From: Ardenticatenales bacterium
GTDB lineage: Bacteria > Chloroflexota > Anaerolineae > Promineifilales > Promineifilaceae
Assembly: GCA_020634575.1 (NCBI GenBank)
Contig: JACKBM010000014.1
Span: forward strand, 1 to 64,000
Direction of reading: 5' to 3'
Length of the DNA: 64,000 nucleotides
The notes under the pieces are model-generated. The model searched no databases. It was given only the letters and a program-made list of their open reading frames with translations, and was not told the origin of the DNA. Shown here in pieces: positions 27,652-36,543 of this stretch. The position numbers were made by a program, and so were the translations under genes. Every line of letters begins with the position of its first letter. The stretch's first letter is position 1.

Positions 27652-28471
27652 GATTTGTCCCTCGCATGATTTTCTGCACCAGCAGGTGGGTGCGTTTGAA
27701 GTTGTTTTGTTTGAGCCAGGGGTACAACAGACTGGCCCCGAGGCAATATTTACTGAAAGATGCCGGCCGGACGCCCAGCGCGTGCATCTGCTGGCTAAAG
27801 CGGGAACGGAGGGCGTACCCTTCCTGTTTGAGTTCGGCGATCGCCAGGCCGGGTAAGGTGACGTAGCGGTCGCCCCAGCTAAAACCCAGGTCGAAATCTA
27901 AAGTGATACGCTCCGGCCGGTCGTTGCCAACCAGGGTGATGCGGGTGAAAAAGTTGACGAGCACCGGCAGCAGGGCCGCTGCCTCGCCGGGATAATAGCG
28001 CTGTAAAAACGGCACCGTGGCCAGCGTCACTTTGCTCTGGAGTCTGTCCGTGCGCAGCCGTTCTTTGATGGTCCGCTTTTTGTTGGTCTTGTGCTTGACC
28101 TCCAGAAAGGCCAGCCCCGAATCCTGGTAGAGCCGGGCCCGTACTTTGTAGCGATCAGCCGCGCCGGCGTGATGGCGCTGGTAGAGAGCAAAGTCAGCCG
28201 TATCAAAGTAGACCGTCCGGTAATGATTCAGCCGGACACCGTCGACTTCGAGCATGCGATAGCCACCCGGCAGCCCTTGTAACGCCTCCCAGAGCGTGGC
28301 TGTTGACAACACATACTTGGTGTCCGTCCGGTTCAGGAGCGCCACCCCGGCCATCTCTTTGAGGTTGATGGGGGCAAAGCCCTTGACGAGAGCCTGGACG
28401 GGTTGGGGGGAACCGGCCGGTAACAGGGCGATAGGCAGTGGTGTGGTTAATGTCGTCGTCGTCGTGTTCAT
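27635..28471 (-). CDS. VTC-domain (polyphosphate polymerase-like) protein
   Basis: A 278-residue protein with the VTC triphosphate-tunnel fold: LLNRTDTKYVLST (first basic strand), HYRTVYFDTADFALYQRHHA, KVRARLYQDSGLAFLEVKHK and KKRTIKERLRTD, then a late TLDFDLGF with GLAIAELKQEGYALRS. Basic and acidic residues alternate as needed to line a tunnel. Eukaryotic VTC4 makes polyphosphate from ATP; the activity of bacterial stand-alone members is mostly inferred. ATG 28471 is used (GGAGAA upstream). It overlaps the DUF4956 gene by 17 bases. The set VTC, DUF4956 and a beta-helix lipoprotein recurs in other bacteria, often with a CotH kinase, which is not seen here. Confidence 0.9.
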   Translation of the reverse strand: MNTTTTTLTTPLPIALLPAGSPQPVQALVKGFAPINLKEMAGVALLNRTDTKYVLSTATLWEALQGLPGGYRMLEVDGVRLNHYRTVYFDTADFALYQRHHAGAADRYKVRARLYQDSGLAFLEVKHKTNKKRTIKERLRTDRLQSKVTLATVPFLQRYYPGEAAALLPVLVNFFTRITLVGNDRPERITLDFDLGFSWGDRYVTLPGLAIAELKQEGYALRSRFSQQMHALGVRPASFSKYCLGASLLYPWLKQNNFKRTHLLVQKIMRGTNHDNAN

Positions 28472-29206
28472 CACTTTTCTCCAGCCGCATAAATCAATGG
28501 TCGTAATTTAGCCCAAGCATGTTGAGGAAAAGTTAAGGGCTGTTTGAGACTTCACTAACCCTTCGCTGCCCCTTCGCTGCCCCTTCGCTGCGCTTCAGGG
28601 TGACAACGGCTGTGCTCGGACTGACACGGGACGGGCGCAACCCGACAGGGTGGCTCTCTGTGGGTTGCCGCCCGCCCGTGAGCTTAAGGCCCGATTCTGA
28701 ATGGACAGCTGAGCAAAACCTGATAATCGTGCTAGTAACCCGTCTGTTCTGTAGGAGTGAAAGTAGCGAAATCTGAGCGCAAAACTAGCGGTCCCTGTCG
28801 GCATATTCATTGTCACAGTGCTTGACAGTTCGAGCCAATGTACGTGTCGACCGACAGCATCGACCGTTGGCTCTCTATCTGTGACGCTGATCGTCTTCTT
28901 ATCAGCGGCTGTTATTTGGGCGCCTTCTGGACGGTATCAAACTATTCGGGCGTGGTTCGGTGTCTGCGGCGCCATAATCGATGGTACCTGGGCATGTTGG
29001 CCGTCTTAGGTGCTACTGGATTGGGCTTCTGCGTTTTAAATGGAAGGTCGGCACGGGACCAACCCGCACCGGTAGGCTTCCGGGTGGCCGCGTCCGTGGC
29101 GCGTGCGCCCCGATAGCCAATCACCGGGCGCCCTGTGCCGCGGCGCCGTCGGGAGAGCAGGTTGCGCCCGCCTAGCGCCCCCTGTCACCCCGAGCAACGC
29201 GAGGGG
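28472..29206. other. Gene-free 735-base region with repeat words and hairpins
   Basis: No supported gene. Near 28559-28591 three tandem copies of an 11-base CCCTTCGCTGC unit occur, leading into CTTCAGGGTGACA. A roughly complementary TGTCACCCCGAGCAACGCG sits at 29183-29201, so the region is bracketed by inverted words. A GC-rich hairpin (ACGGGCG..AACCC / GGGTT..CGCCCGCCCGT) lies at about 28632-28680. The middle, 28700-29150, encodes only unconvincing short frames. Confidence 0.6.
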
Positions 29207-31084
29207 TTAGCGCCGCCCTGGGGCGCTGCCCAGCTGGGTCACCACGCTGCTGACGGTGAAGCTGGTGTACTCCGTGCCGCCGCTGTAATCGTCAGCCGCG
29301 TAGAGGCCGTCGCTGGCCTGGCCACTGGCGCTGCCGCCGTAGGAGACGGTGTAGGTCGCGCCGCTGCTCAGGGCTGGAGAAGAGAAGGCCAGCGATTGAT
29401 ACGCCTTGGCCGGGGCGAAGGTCAGCAGATCATTGCCAGCGTCATCCTGGATGTGAATGAGCGTGCCGCCCTGCAAAGTGCCATCCAGCACGAGCAGCAG
29501 GCTGTTCTGCGTTGAGTTGGCGCCCGCAGTCTGGGCCATGCCGGCGCTGCCAGCCGCCACCAGGAAGCCCCCGTTCATCGTAAAAGTGCCATCGTAATCC
29601 AGCGGCCCGTTCATCTGCTCGGTCGGACCATCGACGATGACCACGCCGTCGTTCATGACGATGGCGCCGTTGACGTCGATGCCGTCACCGCCGGCGTTGA
29701 CGTAGAGGTAGCCGCCGTTGATGTACAGGTAAAGGCTGCCGGTGTACTCGGTGACCTGGCCGCCACCCCCGGGCGGACGACCACCGCCGAAGGTCTCAGT
29801 GCCGCTGCCATCAGCCACGTTGACCGCGTCGTCAGAGGCGTTGACGTGGAACTCACCATCGTTGATCGTAATCACCTGGCTCTCGATGCCTTCGTAGGAG
29901 GTGAGGATGTCAACAACACCGCCGTTGAGCGTCACCGTGAGGTCGGCATGGATGCCGTCATCGCCAGTGGACAGGACGAAGGTGCCGCCGTTGATGACGA
30001 TATTTTCATTGGCATGGACGGTGTCGTCAGCGGCATCAATCTGGAAGTCGCCGCCGTCGATGATGAGGTTGATGCCGGCCTTTAACCCTTTGGCCGAATC
30101 CTCCTCGGCGACAGTGGCTGTGTGGCCGCCGCCAGCTGTCAGGTTGAAGCTGCCGCCGCTGATGGCCAGGGTGGTTTCGGCCTGGATGGCGTCATTGGCG
30201 CTGTTGATGGTGAAGCTACCGGCCGAAATCTGGATGTATCCAAGGCTGGTGTCCTCATCTTCATTGGATTTCAAACCATCACCGCCAGCCGTGATGTTAA
30301 AGGTGCCGCCCGTGATCTCCAGGTAATCCTTGCCGCGAATACCGTCGTCGACCGCGTTGACCGTGATATTCCCGCCGGCGATGACCAGGCCGTCTTTGCT
30401 GGTAATGCCGTCGCCGTAGTTGGCTTCAACGATCAGCGAGCCGGTCCCGCTGATACTCAGATCATCCTTGCTGAAGATGGCGGCGTCTGGTTCGTCTTCG
30501 GTTTCATCGGGGAAGACGTAGACGGCGCCGTCGCTCACCTGGTTGGTGCTGCCGTCGGCCAGGACCAGCACGGTTTTGCTGGCGTTGGCGACGTAGATGG
30601 GGGCCGTGCTGCTATTGCTCAGGGTGACACCGGCCAGGATGAGCTGGACGGCCTCTTCATCTTCCGTGTCCACGACAATTTGCCCCTCGGTCAGCGTACC
30701 GCTCAACTCGTAGGCGCCGGCCGCACTGATGGTGATGATGTTGCCGTCAACCGTGACGGCGGCGCTGTCAGCTGTGGTGGCGCCATCGGCGAGGTTGATG
30801 GTGGTGACGGTGGTGCTGTCAACCACGTAATCTTCTGGGTCATCGTGGCTTTCAGCCGGGGTCGCGACGACCGTGGTGGCGCTGGCCGTACTGGTTGTAG
30901 CCGTGGCGTCGGTGGTTGTTGCGGTCGTGGTCTCTGTGGCCGTCTCGCTGCTCGTCACAACCTCAGCGCCGCTGACGATGGTGACGGCGTCTTCCGTGAC
31001 GGTTTCGGCCGGAATGGTACAGGCCGCCAGGAGTAACAAAAAGAGGGCCAGCAGGGCTGGCAGGAATTTAGATTTGCTGTTCAT
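29207..31084 (-). CDS. Carbohydrate-binding beta-helix lipoprotein, Cthe_2159 family
   Basis: A 625-residue exported protein: signal MNSKSKFLPALLALFLLLLA with lipobox LAACTIP, a ~90-residue Thr/Ser/Ala/Val-rich linker, then a right-handed parallel beta-helix. Coils repeat with Gly/Asp turns: GDGITSKDGLVIAGGNITV, DDGIRGKDYLEITGGTFNI, GDGLKSNEDEDTSLGYIQI, DDTVHANENIVINGGTFVL and DDGIHADLTVTLNGGVVDI. The paired Asp at each turn would bind calcium. A Gly/Pro loop (FGGGRPPGGGGQ) interrupts one side. The founding member binds cellulose and polygalacturonate. It stands in a minus-strand cluster with VTC, DUF4956 and an RR/HK pair. Confidence 0.9.
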   Translation of the reverse strand: MNSKSKFLPALLALFLLLLAACTIPAETVTEDAVTIVSGAEVVTSSETATETTTATTTDATATTSTASATTVVATPAESHDDPEDYVVDSTTVTTINLADGATTADSAAVTVDGNIITISAAGAYELSGTLTEGQIVVDTEDEEAVQLILAGVTLSNSSTAPIYVANASKTVLVLADGSTNQVSDGAVYVFPDETEDEPDAAIFSKDDLSISGTGSLIVEANYGDGITSKDGLVIAGGNITVNAVDDGIRGKDYLEITGGTFNITAGGDGLKSNEDEDTSLGYIQISAGSFTINSANDAIQAETTLAISGGSFNLTAGGGHTATVAEEDSAKGLKAGINLIIDGGDFQIDAADDTVHANENIVINGGTFVLSTGDDGIHADLTVTLNGGVVDILTSYEGIESQVITINDGEFHVNASDDAVNVADGSGTETFGGGRPPGGGGQVTEYTGSLYLYINGGYLYVNAGGDGIDVNGAIVMNDGVVIVDGPTEQMNGPLDYDGTFTMNGGFLVAAGSAGMAQTAGANSTQNSLLLVLDGTLQGGTLIHIQDDAGNDLLTFAPAKAYQSLAFSSPALSSGATYTVSYGGSASGQASDGLYAADDYSGGTEYTSFTVSSVVTQLGSAPGRR

Positions 31085-31106
31085 GAGATTCTCCTTTAGC
31101 AGGCAA

Positions 31107-31140
31107 TGGTGGCGCCTCTGGTTGGCGCCGCCTGCGGGTG
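31107..31140 (-). promoter_or_regulatory. Intercistronic hairpin between the kinase and beta-helix genes
   Basis: CAGGC...GGTGGCGCC, a TCTGGTT loop and GGCGCCGCCTG pair within 31107-31140. It lies in the 120-base gap between the kinase stop and the lipoprotein start and could end or process the RR/HK transcript. There is no T run. Confidence 0.5.
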
Positions 31141-31204
31141 TTCGTTTCTATGTCAGGAGAATAGCGGGCAAATGCTGAGTTCGTATTAAGAACTGTTTGG
31201 CGGG

Positions 31205-32584
31205 TTATTGATTCTGCGGGGGCAGGGTGATGGTAAAGGTTGTGCCCTGACCGAGGGTGCTGGCGACGGCGATCTGGCCGCCATGGGCCGCGACGATAGA
31301 GCGGGCAATGGCCAGGCCAAGACCGGATTCGCCGCTGTCGGAGCGGGCTTTGTTGCCGCGGTAGAAGCGGTCGAAGACATGGGGCAGATCTTCTGGATTG
31401 ATGCCGGTGCCGCTGTCGGTGACGGCGATCTGAACGCCCTGGAGATTTGGTTGGGCGGCGAGCTGGATGGCGCCACCGGCCGGTGTGTGCCGTATCGCAT
31501 TGCTGATGAGATTGCCCAGCACCTGCACCATGCGATCCAGGTCCATGGTGACGGCGGGTAGATCGGCCGGGGGGAGTTGCAGCCCAAGCTCGATCTTCTT
31601 CTGCTCGGCCTGGGACGCGTAAAGGAGCAAGGTGTGCTCCAGCAAATCACGCGGTTGTACCGACTGAGGATGCAGGGAAAGCTGGCCGGCGTCAGCCAGC
31701 GAGAGCGTGCGCAGATCCTCCACCAACCGGTTGAGGTGCTTGACCTGCTTGTGCATGGCGCCGTAGATCTCAGAGTTGCCGGGCAGTTTGCCATCGTCCA
31801 GCGCCTCGGTGTAGCCCTGGATGACGCTAAGCGGGGTGCGCAGATCGTGAGCGATGTCAGCCGTCATCTGGCGGCGGACCTCGTTGGCGCGGGCCAGATC
31901 TGCGCTCATCTGGTTGAAGGAGGCGGCCAGCCGGCCCACCTCATCGTTGGAGCGCACGGCGACCTGGGTGCCCAGCTTGCCGCGGGCCATCTGTTCGGTA
32001 GCATCCTGTAATTCGCTGATGGGATGGGAGATGGTGCGGGCCAGTAGTACCCCGGCCAGCAGGCCGACCAGGGCTGTGCCCAGGGCACTCCAGACGGTGG
32101 CACTATTCAGGCTGGCCAGGAATTTTGCTTCTGGCGAATCAGAGAAATCGCCTTCCCCGCCAAAAGAATCGAGCATGACCCAGCCCACTGTGGCGCCATC
32201 GACCTCGATGGGTAATCCCTGTTCGACGACAGCCGCCGGCAGGATTTCACCGGGCTGCAGATGATGGTTGCCGATGATAACCATGCGCTCGCTGTTCACC
32301 AGGGTGATGGGCAGGCGGCGGGGCGGGCGGCCATCAGGGGCTGTGCCAACCGTTTGTTCGCCGTAGAAGCTGTTCTCAACACCCTGCCAGCTACCTTTAC
32401 TGGCGTAGATTGTTGCCAGCCGTTCTTGCGCAGTTTGCAGATCTTCCAGATAAAGCTCGTTGACGAGATCGTCAAACTGACGGCGGGTCTGCCAGTTCAC
32501 CAGGAGGGCAACCGTAGCGGTGCCCAGAATACTGATGAGCAAAAAGGCGAAGGTGAGCTTGATAGCCAGAGAGCGCATTTTCAT
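31205..32584 (-). CDS. Membrane sensor histidine kinase (HAMP, HisKA)
   Basis: A 459-residue kinase: first helix LTFAFLLISILGTATVALLV, an extracytoplasmic sensor of ~130 residues, second helix ALGTALVGLLAGVLLARTI, HAMP (HPISELQDATEQMARGKLG), HisKA box MTADIAHDLRTPLSVIQGYT with the phospho-His near residue 245, and HATPase_c (NLISNAIRHTPAGG, VTDSGTGINPEDLPHVFDRF, GESGLGLAIARSIVAAHGG). ATG 32584 follows the regulator stop by 8 bases; a GTG at 32596 overlaps that stop. It pairs with the OmpR-type regulator just upstream and probably controls the adjacent beta-helix/VTC genes. Confidence 0.94.
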   Translation of the reverse strand: MKMRSLAIKLTFAFLLISILGTATVALLVNWQTRRQFDDLVNELYLEDLQTAQERLATIYASKGSWQGVENSFYGEQTVGTAPDGRPPRRLPITLVNSERMVIIGNHHLQPGEILPAAVVEQGLPIEVDGATVGWVMLDSFGGEGDFSDSPEAKFLASLNSATVWSALGTALVGLLAGVLLARTISHPISELQDATEQMARGKLGTQVAVRSNDEVGRLAASFNQMSADLARANEVRRQMTADIAHDLRTPLSVIQGYTEALDDGKLPGNSEIYGAMHKQVKHLNRLVEDLRTLSLADAGQLSLHPQSVQPRDLLEHTLLLYASQAEQKKIELGLQLPPADLPAVTMDLDRMVQVLGNLISNAIRHTPAGGAIQLAAQPNLQGVQIAVTDSGTGINPEDLPHVFDRFYRGNKARSDSGESGLGLAIARSIVAAHGGQIAVASTLGQGTTFTITLPPQNQ

Positions 32585-32592
32585 GGTGGGGC

Positions 32593-33282
32593 TCACAGAT
32601 CGGCGGCGAAGCGATAGCCGATCCCATAAACGGTCTGGATGTAGTGGGGATTCGCCGAATCCGGCTCGATTTTGACCCGCAGATGGCGAATATGGACGTC
32701 GATATTCCGTTCGTAGCCCTCGTAAGCCACACCCTGCAGTTTTTGCAGCAGATCGAGGCGGGAGTAGACGCGACCGGGGCTTTCCATCAGCAACGCCAGC
32801 AGGTCAAACTCAAAGGCTGTCAGGTCGACCAGCTGGCCGGCCACGGTGACGAGGCGGTTGTCCGGGTTCAGTTCAATTTCGCCGGCGCGCAGCAGCTCGG
32901 GGCCGCTGCCCACCTTTTCCGTGCGCCGGAGGACGGCGCGCACCCGGGCGGTCAGCTCGCGGGGGCTGAAGGGCTTGGTGATGTAATCATCCGCGCCCAG
33001 TTCCAGCCCCAGTACCTTGTCATCTTCTTCAAGCTTGGCAGTCAGGAGAATGATGGGCGTATCTGCTTCACGATTGTGGATGCGCATAAACTCATAGCCG
33101 CCCAGCTCCGGCATCATGATGTCCAGCAGGATCAGGTCCGGTTTCTCGTCGCGGGCCACGAAGATCGCTTCGCGGCCGTCTGAGGCTGTTACGATGCGGA
33201 AACCCTCCTGAGCCAGATAGCTTTTAACCATCGTGCGCAGGCTTTCCGAATCATCGACTACTAGAATAGTTTTTCCCATCAT
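32593..33282 (-). CDS. OmpR/PhoB-type response regulator
   Basis: A 229-residue regulator. Receiver: ILVVDDSESLRTMVKSYL, phospho-acceptor Asp ~53 in ILLDIMMPELGGYEFM, Thr in IILLTAKLEEDDKV, Lys in GADDYITKPFSPRELTARV. The winged helix follows: LTAFEFDLLALLMESPGRVY, GYERNIDVHIRHLRVKIEPD, TVYGIGYRFA. The gene precedes and nearly touches its kinase gene. Two adjacent ATG codons (33282 and 33279) are possible starts. Confidence 0.95.
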   Translation of the reverse strand: MMGKTILVVDDSESLRTMVKSYLAQEGFRIVTASDGREAIFVARDEKPDLILLDIMMPELGGYEFMRIHNREADTPIILLTAKLEEDDKVLGLELGADDYITKPFSPRELTARVRAVLRRTEKVGSGPELLRAGEIELNPDNRLVTVAGQLVDLTAFEFDLLALLMESPGRVYSRLDLLQKLQGVAYEGYERNIDVHIRHLRVKIEPDSANPHYIQTVYGIGYRFAADL

Positions 33283-33333
33283 GGTCCAAATCCTGTGAAA
33301 AATTGGGCAGTTAGGTAGCCAGGCAACTTGATA

Positions 33334-34182
33334 TCAGGCGGGCACACCAACGGTCAATCTTACCGTATAACCGGCGTCATTGTCACCCGTGATAGCCGCC
33401 AATTGGGAGTCAACACCATCCCTGAAGACATTATCCGTAGCCAGGGACAACTGGGCCAGGTTACGCACACTCTGCGTATAGCCATCGGTGGCGTAGACCA
33501 GATCACAGGTATCTTCCGGCAAGGCCAGCTGCGATGTATGAAGCACATTGGCCGCGCTGGTCGCTTCATCCAGGGAGCGATAGATTTCGAAGTGGGCGTG
33601 GGGCCAGCGGCCGGCGTAACAGGCCGGGAAGACGGAAACGAAGTTGACCTTGCCGTCACTATCTGACACCTGGACGCCGCGCAGATAATCTTCAGCAACG
33701 GCGTCGCTGCTGTACAGCGAGTAGTTGCCGGCCTGGTCACAATGCCAGATATAGAGCGCGTGGCCGGCCAGCGGGGCGCAGTCGGCATTGGTATTAACCA
33801 GCGTCAGCTCGATATTGCAGGGGATACCGGTGGCGGTGTTGCCAGTGCCGAGGCTGGTGCGAATGTCGCTGCGCACGATGCCGGCCAGAGCCAGGGCGTT
33901 CAGCGTCTGATTGGAAGCCTGTGAACCATCAGCGGGATAGGGACCGGCCGTTTCGCTGGGGATGGGGTCGACACAAACTGCGGCGCTGTTTGTGGACTCG
34001 CTGCTGCTCTCTGTCGTGGCGGTTTCTGTCGCGGCCTCGTTCCCGTCTGTCTGGCAGCCGGCCAGGACCACGAGCATGGAGGCCAGCCCCATTTTCAGGA
34101 AGCGCCGGCGGTTAAGGGGCGATTGCTGCCACATTTGTAGATCGGCCGGTAGGCCCAGGTCGTAGATATCTTTTTCGCTCAT
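33334..34182 (-). CDS. Intradiol dioxygenase-like exported lipoprotein
   Basis: A 282-residue protein with a twin-arginine-like signal (LNRRRFLKMGLASMLVVLAG, ending in AGC, also a lipobox), a Ser/Thr/Glu linker, and an intradiol ring-cleavage dioxygenase core: ETAGPYPADGS, GHALYIWHCDQAGNYSLYS, EDYLRGVQVSDSDGKVNF and PACYAGRWPHAHFEIYRSLD. The Tyr and the HAH pair correspond to Fe(III) ligands of the family. Exported intradiol-like lipoproteins are known in bacteria, but their substrates are mostly unknown. It lies between a YceI gene and the RR/HK pair on the same strand. Confidence 0.87.
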   Translation of the reverse strand: MSEKDIYDLGLPADLQMWQQSPLNRRRFLKMGLASMLVVLAGCQTDGNEAATETATTESSSESTNSAAVCVDPIPSETAGPYPADGSQASNQTLNALALAGIVRSDIRTSLGTGNTATGIPCNIELTLVNTNADCAPLAGHALYIWHCDQAGNYSLYSSDAVAEDYLRGVQVSDSDGKVNFVSVFPACYAGRWPHAHFEIYRSLDEATSAANVLHTSQLALPEDTCDLVYATDGYTQSVRNLAQLSLATDNVFRDGVDSQLAAITGDNDAGYTVRLTVGVPA

Positions 34183-34221
34183 TTTTCATTGCCTCATGCT
34201 TTGGCTTTCGGGTTCGTCAAA

Positions 34222-34905
34222 TTAACTGTTAGCGGTAAAGGTCAGGGTCAGGACAACTTCTTCATCCACATTGGCAACTTGCGGCACGCTGGGGATTGTC
34301 AGGTCGAAGTCGGCCCGGGTAATGGAGGTTGTTGCCGTCCCTTCTAACGTGCTTTCTGAAGTCAGGGTGGCGGTGACCGTAAAGGTAACCGGTTGGCTGA
34401 CGTCACGGATGGTCAGGTCACCACTCACGGTGAAAGAAACCGTCTCATTCAGGTCTATGCTGTCAGGCAGACCGCTGATGTCGGTGGGCGTGAAGGTGAT
34501 GTATTCGTAGCTGTCTGTTTCCAGGATCTCGTTTTGGATGGCCCGGTTGCGGAAATCATTGTCTGTGGCCAGGGTGCGGGCGTTAATCTGAATGGTACCT
34601 AACAGGGTGGCCTGCAGGTTGCTCGGGTCGATGGCTATCTCGCCAGCGACCTGGTCGGTGACGCCCAGTACCTCGGTGCGGACCCCACGCAGGTCTTCGC
34701 CCAGGCTGAAGCTGGCCTGTGAGCTGGCCTGGCTGATGGTAAACGTGGTTAGCCCGGCATCTGTCGTCGCGATTTCGCTATTGCTAGCCAGGGTTACGGC
34801 GGTGATAGGCTCGCTGGCCGTTTCCGGCGTGCGCAAGACATAGGCGGCGCCGAGCACGATAATGGCCAGAAGCCCGGCGCCGATCCACAACAATCGTTTC
34901 ATCAT
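34222..34905 (-). CDS. YceI-family protein, membrane-anchored
   Basis: A 227-residue protein with an N-terminal anchor (MMKRLLWIGAGLLAIIVLGA) and a YceI lipocalin-like beta-barrel: TTFTISQASSQASFSLGEDL, GVTDQVAGEIAIDPSNLQ, INARTLATDNDFRNRAIQNE, ITFTPTDISGL and LTIRDVSQPVTFTVTATLT. YceI proteins bind isoprenoid-like lipids. ATG 34905 has GGAGGA upstream. Its stop is 39 bases above the dioxygenase start, so the two are likely co-transcribed, and a shared hydrophobic or aromatic substrate is a fair guess. Confidence 0.92.
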   Translation of the reverse strand: MMKRLLWIGAGLLAIIVLGAAYVLRTPETASEPITAVTLASNSEIATTDAGLTTFTISQASSQASFSLGEDLRGVRTEVLGVTDQVAGEIAIDPSNLQATLLGTIQINARTLATDNDFRNRAIQNEILETDSYEYITFTPTDISGLPDSIDLNETVSFTVSGDLTIRDVSQPVTFTVTATLTSESTLEGTATTSITRADFDLTIPSVPQVANVDEEVVLTLTFTANS

Positions 34906-35112
34906 AACTGAAATTCCTCCGACAAGTTGGTGTCGTCTCATGTCTGTTTCACACTTGACGCAAGGTTAGCCAAACATTGTTGAGCAATTGTTAAGTGAGC
35001 TTTGAGATTCGATTGAGGGAGGGGGAAGAGGGGCGAACCGGCCGGTCTGATAACAGAAACCGGCCGGTAATATCTAAATCCGGTTAAACTTCAGGTGCAC
35101 AATAGGGCAATT

Positions 35113-36258
35113 CTAGCGGGCCGGCAAAGTAAAGCTAAAGGTACTTCCTTCACCCGGAATGCTCTCCACGCCTACTTCACCACCCAGCTTTTCCACAATC
35201 CGCTTGACGATGGCCAGGCCCAGCCCATGTCCATCCTTGCGCATTTCACCCAGTCGTTCAAATTTGGCAAACACCTCGTCGAGCTTCTCCAGGGGGATGC
35301 CAGGGCCATTGTCTCGGACCCAGAAACGGATCATACGGCCCGGCTCACGCTGGCTGCCCAGCTCTAGCTGGGGCGGATCACCGCCATACTTCAGCCCGTT
35401 GCTCAGATAGTTGAACCAGATTTCCTTAACCCAGGGAGCATAGCTGCGGGCGACAGGCCATTCGTCCGGCAGGATGATGGATGCAGCCCGTTTTTCAATC
35501 TGGTTGGCCAGACGCGCCTGAACGTCGGTCATGATTTCGGCCATGTTCAGGGGCGCACTTTCAATGGCATTTTCTTTGCGAACCGTGGCAAAGAGAAGCA
35601 GCTCGTCGACAATGTTGACCAGCCGCTCACAATTGCGGGTGAACAGGTTCAGCCCATCGCGGATATCCTGTTCAGCCATGATTTCCCAGCGCTCCTGCAT
35701 CAGATAAGCATAGCCAAGGGCGATGGAGAGCGGATTTTTCAGGTCATGGGCGACCATACCGGCGAAGTTGTCCAGGTCGGCAATCAACTCTTCTTTCTCT
35801 TTTTCCATCTGGCGGCGCACACTGATATTGCGCACAAAGCTCTGGATGATTTCTCGACCACCGGTGCGTACCAACCGGCTGCTGACTTCCACCGGGATCA
35901 GCTCGCCATCGCGATGACGGTAATGGCACTCATAGACGGTCGTGCCGCTCACGGTTGATTCCCAGAAGACGTCCTGTTGTTCCGTCAGGTCGCTGGTCAC
36001 TTCAATCTCGTCGATGGAGCGACCTATCAGCTCATGGGTCAGGTAGCCCAAACGCCGGGCGGCATGATTGTTGCAGACCTGAATCAGGTTGGTGTGGGGA
36101 TCGATGATGAAGATGGAATCGCCTGCATTCTGAAAAAGGTCGACGTAATAGAGTTTGATGTTGTCGAATTGCCCGCGCAGGCGGGCGATTTCGCGGCGGG
36201 CGGCGTTAAGCTCAGCCTGAAGCTGTTCGATGTCTGTCTGGTCCTGTATCTGTTCCAT
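35113..36258 (-). CDS. Cytoplasmic PAS-domain histidine kinase
   Basis: A 381-residue soluble kinase: N-terminal coiled coil (DIEQLQAELNAARREIARLR), PAS domain (~40-155: FQNAGDSIFIIDPHTNLIQV, HRDGELIPVEVSSRLVRTGG), HisKA (~165-230: GMVAHDLKNPLSIALGYAYL, phospho-His near 176) and HATPase_c (WFNYLSNGLKYGG, VRDNGPGIPLEKLDEVFAKF, DGHGLGLAIVKRIVEKLGG). No receiver gene is adjacent, so it is an orphan kinase here. The downstream gap 34906-35112 holds two ACCGGCCGGT palindromes 12 bases apart (35037 and 35059) that could pair as a hairpin after its stop. Confidence 0.93.
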   Translation of the reverse strand: MEQIQDQTDIEQLQAELNAARREIARLRGQFDNIKLYYVDLFQNAGDSIFIIDPHTNLIQVCNNHAARRLGYLTHELIGRSIDEIEVTSDLTEQQDVFWESTVSGTTVYECHYRHRDGELIPVEVSSRLVRTGGREIIQSFVRNISVRRQMEKEKEELIADLDNFAGMVAHDLKNPLSIALGYAYLMQERWEIMAEQDIRDGLNLFTRNCERLVNIVDELLLFATVRKENAIESAPLNMAEIMTDVQARLANQIEKRAASIILPDEWPVARSYAPWVKEIWFNYLSNGLKYGGDPPQLELGSQREPGRMIRFWVRDNGPGIPLEKLDEVFAKFERLGEMRKDGHGLGLAIVKRIVEKLGGEVGVESIPGEGSTFSFTLPAR

Positions 36259-36396
36259 TGGCTCGGTAGTCCCTGGGCAAGTAGCTGATATATCTGTGGC
36301 GGCATTTCGCCATCCCGAAACTGCCAGGATAGGCCCCCTTTGGCCTGGTGAATATTATCACATGTGTGTCAACTAGCGCGTTTGCTGCCGTCTATC

Positions 36397-36455
36397 TTGA
36401 CACCTATTAGAATATTGCTAGAATCGAGTTTACACGTGTAAGCTGACACGAGTAA
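36397..36455 (+). promoter_or_regulatory. Promoter and two LacI-type operators of the regulator gene
   Basis: -35 TTGACA (36397-36402), 16-base spacer, -10 TAGAAT (36419-36424). The perfect 12-base palindrome TTACACGTGTAA with a central CG (36430-36441) begins at the expected transcription start. A second, 10-of-12 copy lies in reverse at 36444-36455. The placement predicts repression by the LacI-type protein encoded at 36544. Confidence 0.75.
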
Positions 36456-36543
36456 TTTAGCAGAAACATACAAGCCCTTGTCGGCGCAGTAGGCAGTTTT
36501 GGATGAACGAGTGCAGTTCCCATTCACCCAAACTGAGGATCGC

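Noticed and set aside
28559..28591. Short tandem repeat considered as a CRISPR array
   Set aside because: Units are 11 bases with no spacers and no cas genes are in the window.
28838..29116. Possible small membrane protein
   Set aside because: Hydrophobic stretches appear in more than one frame, there is no ribosome site and no family pattern.
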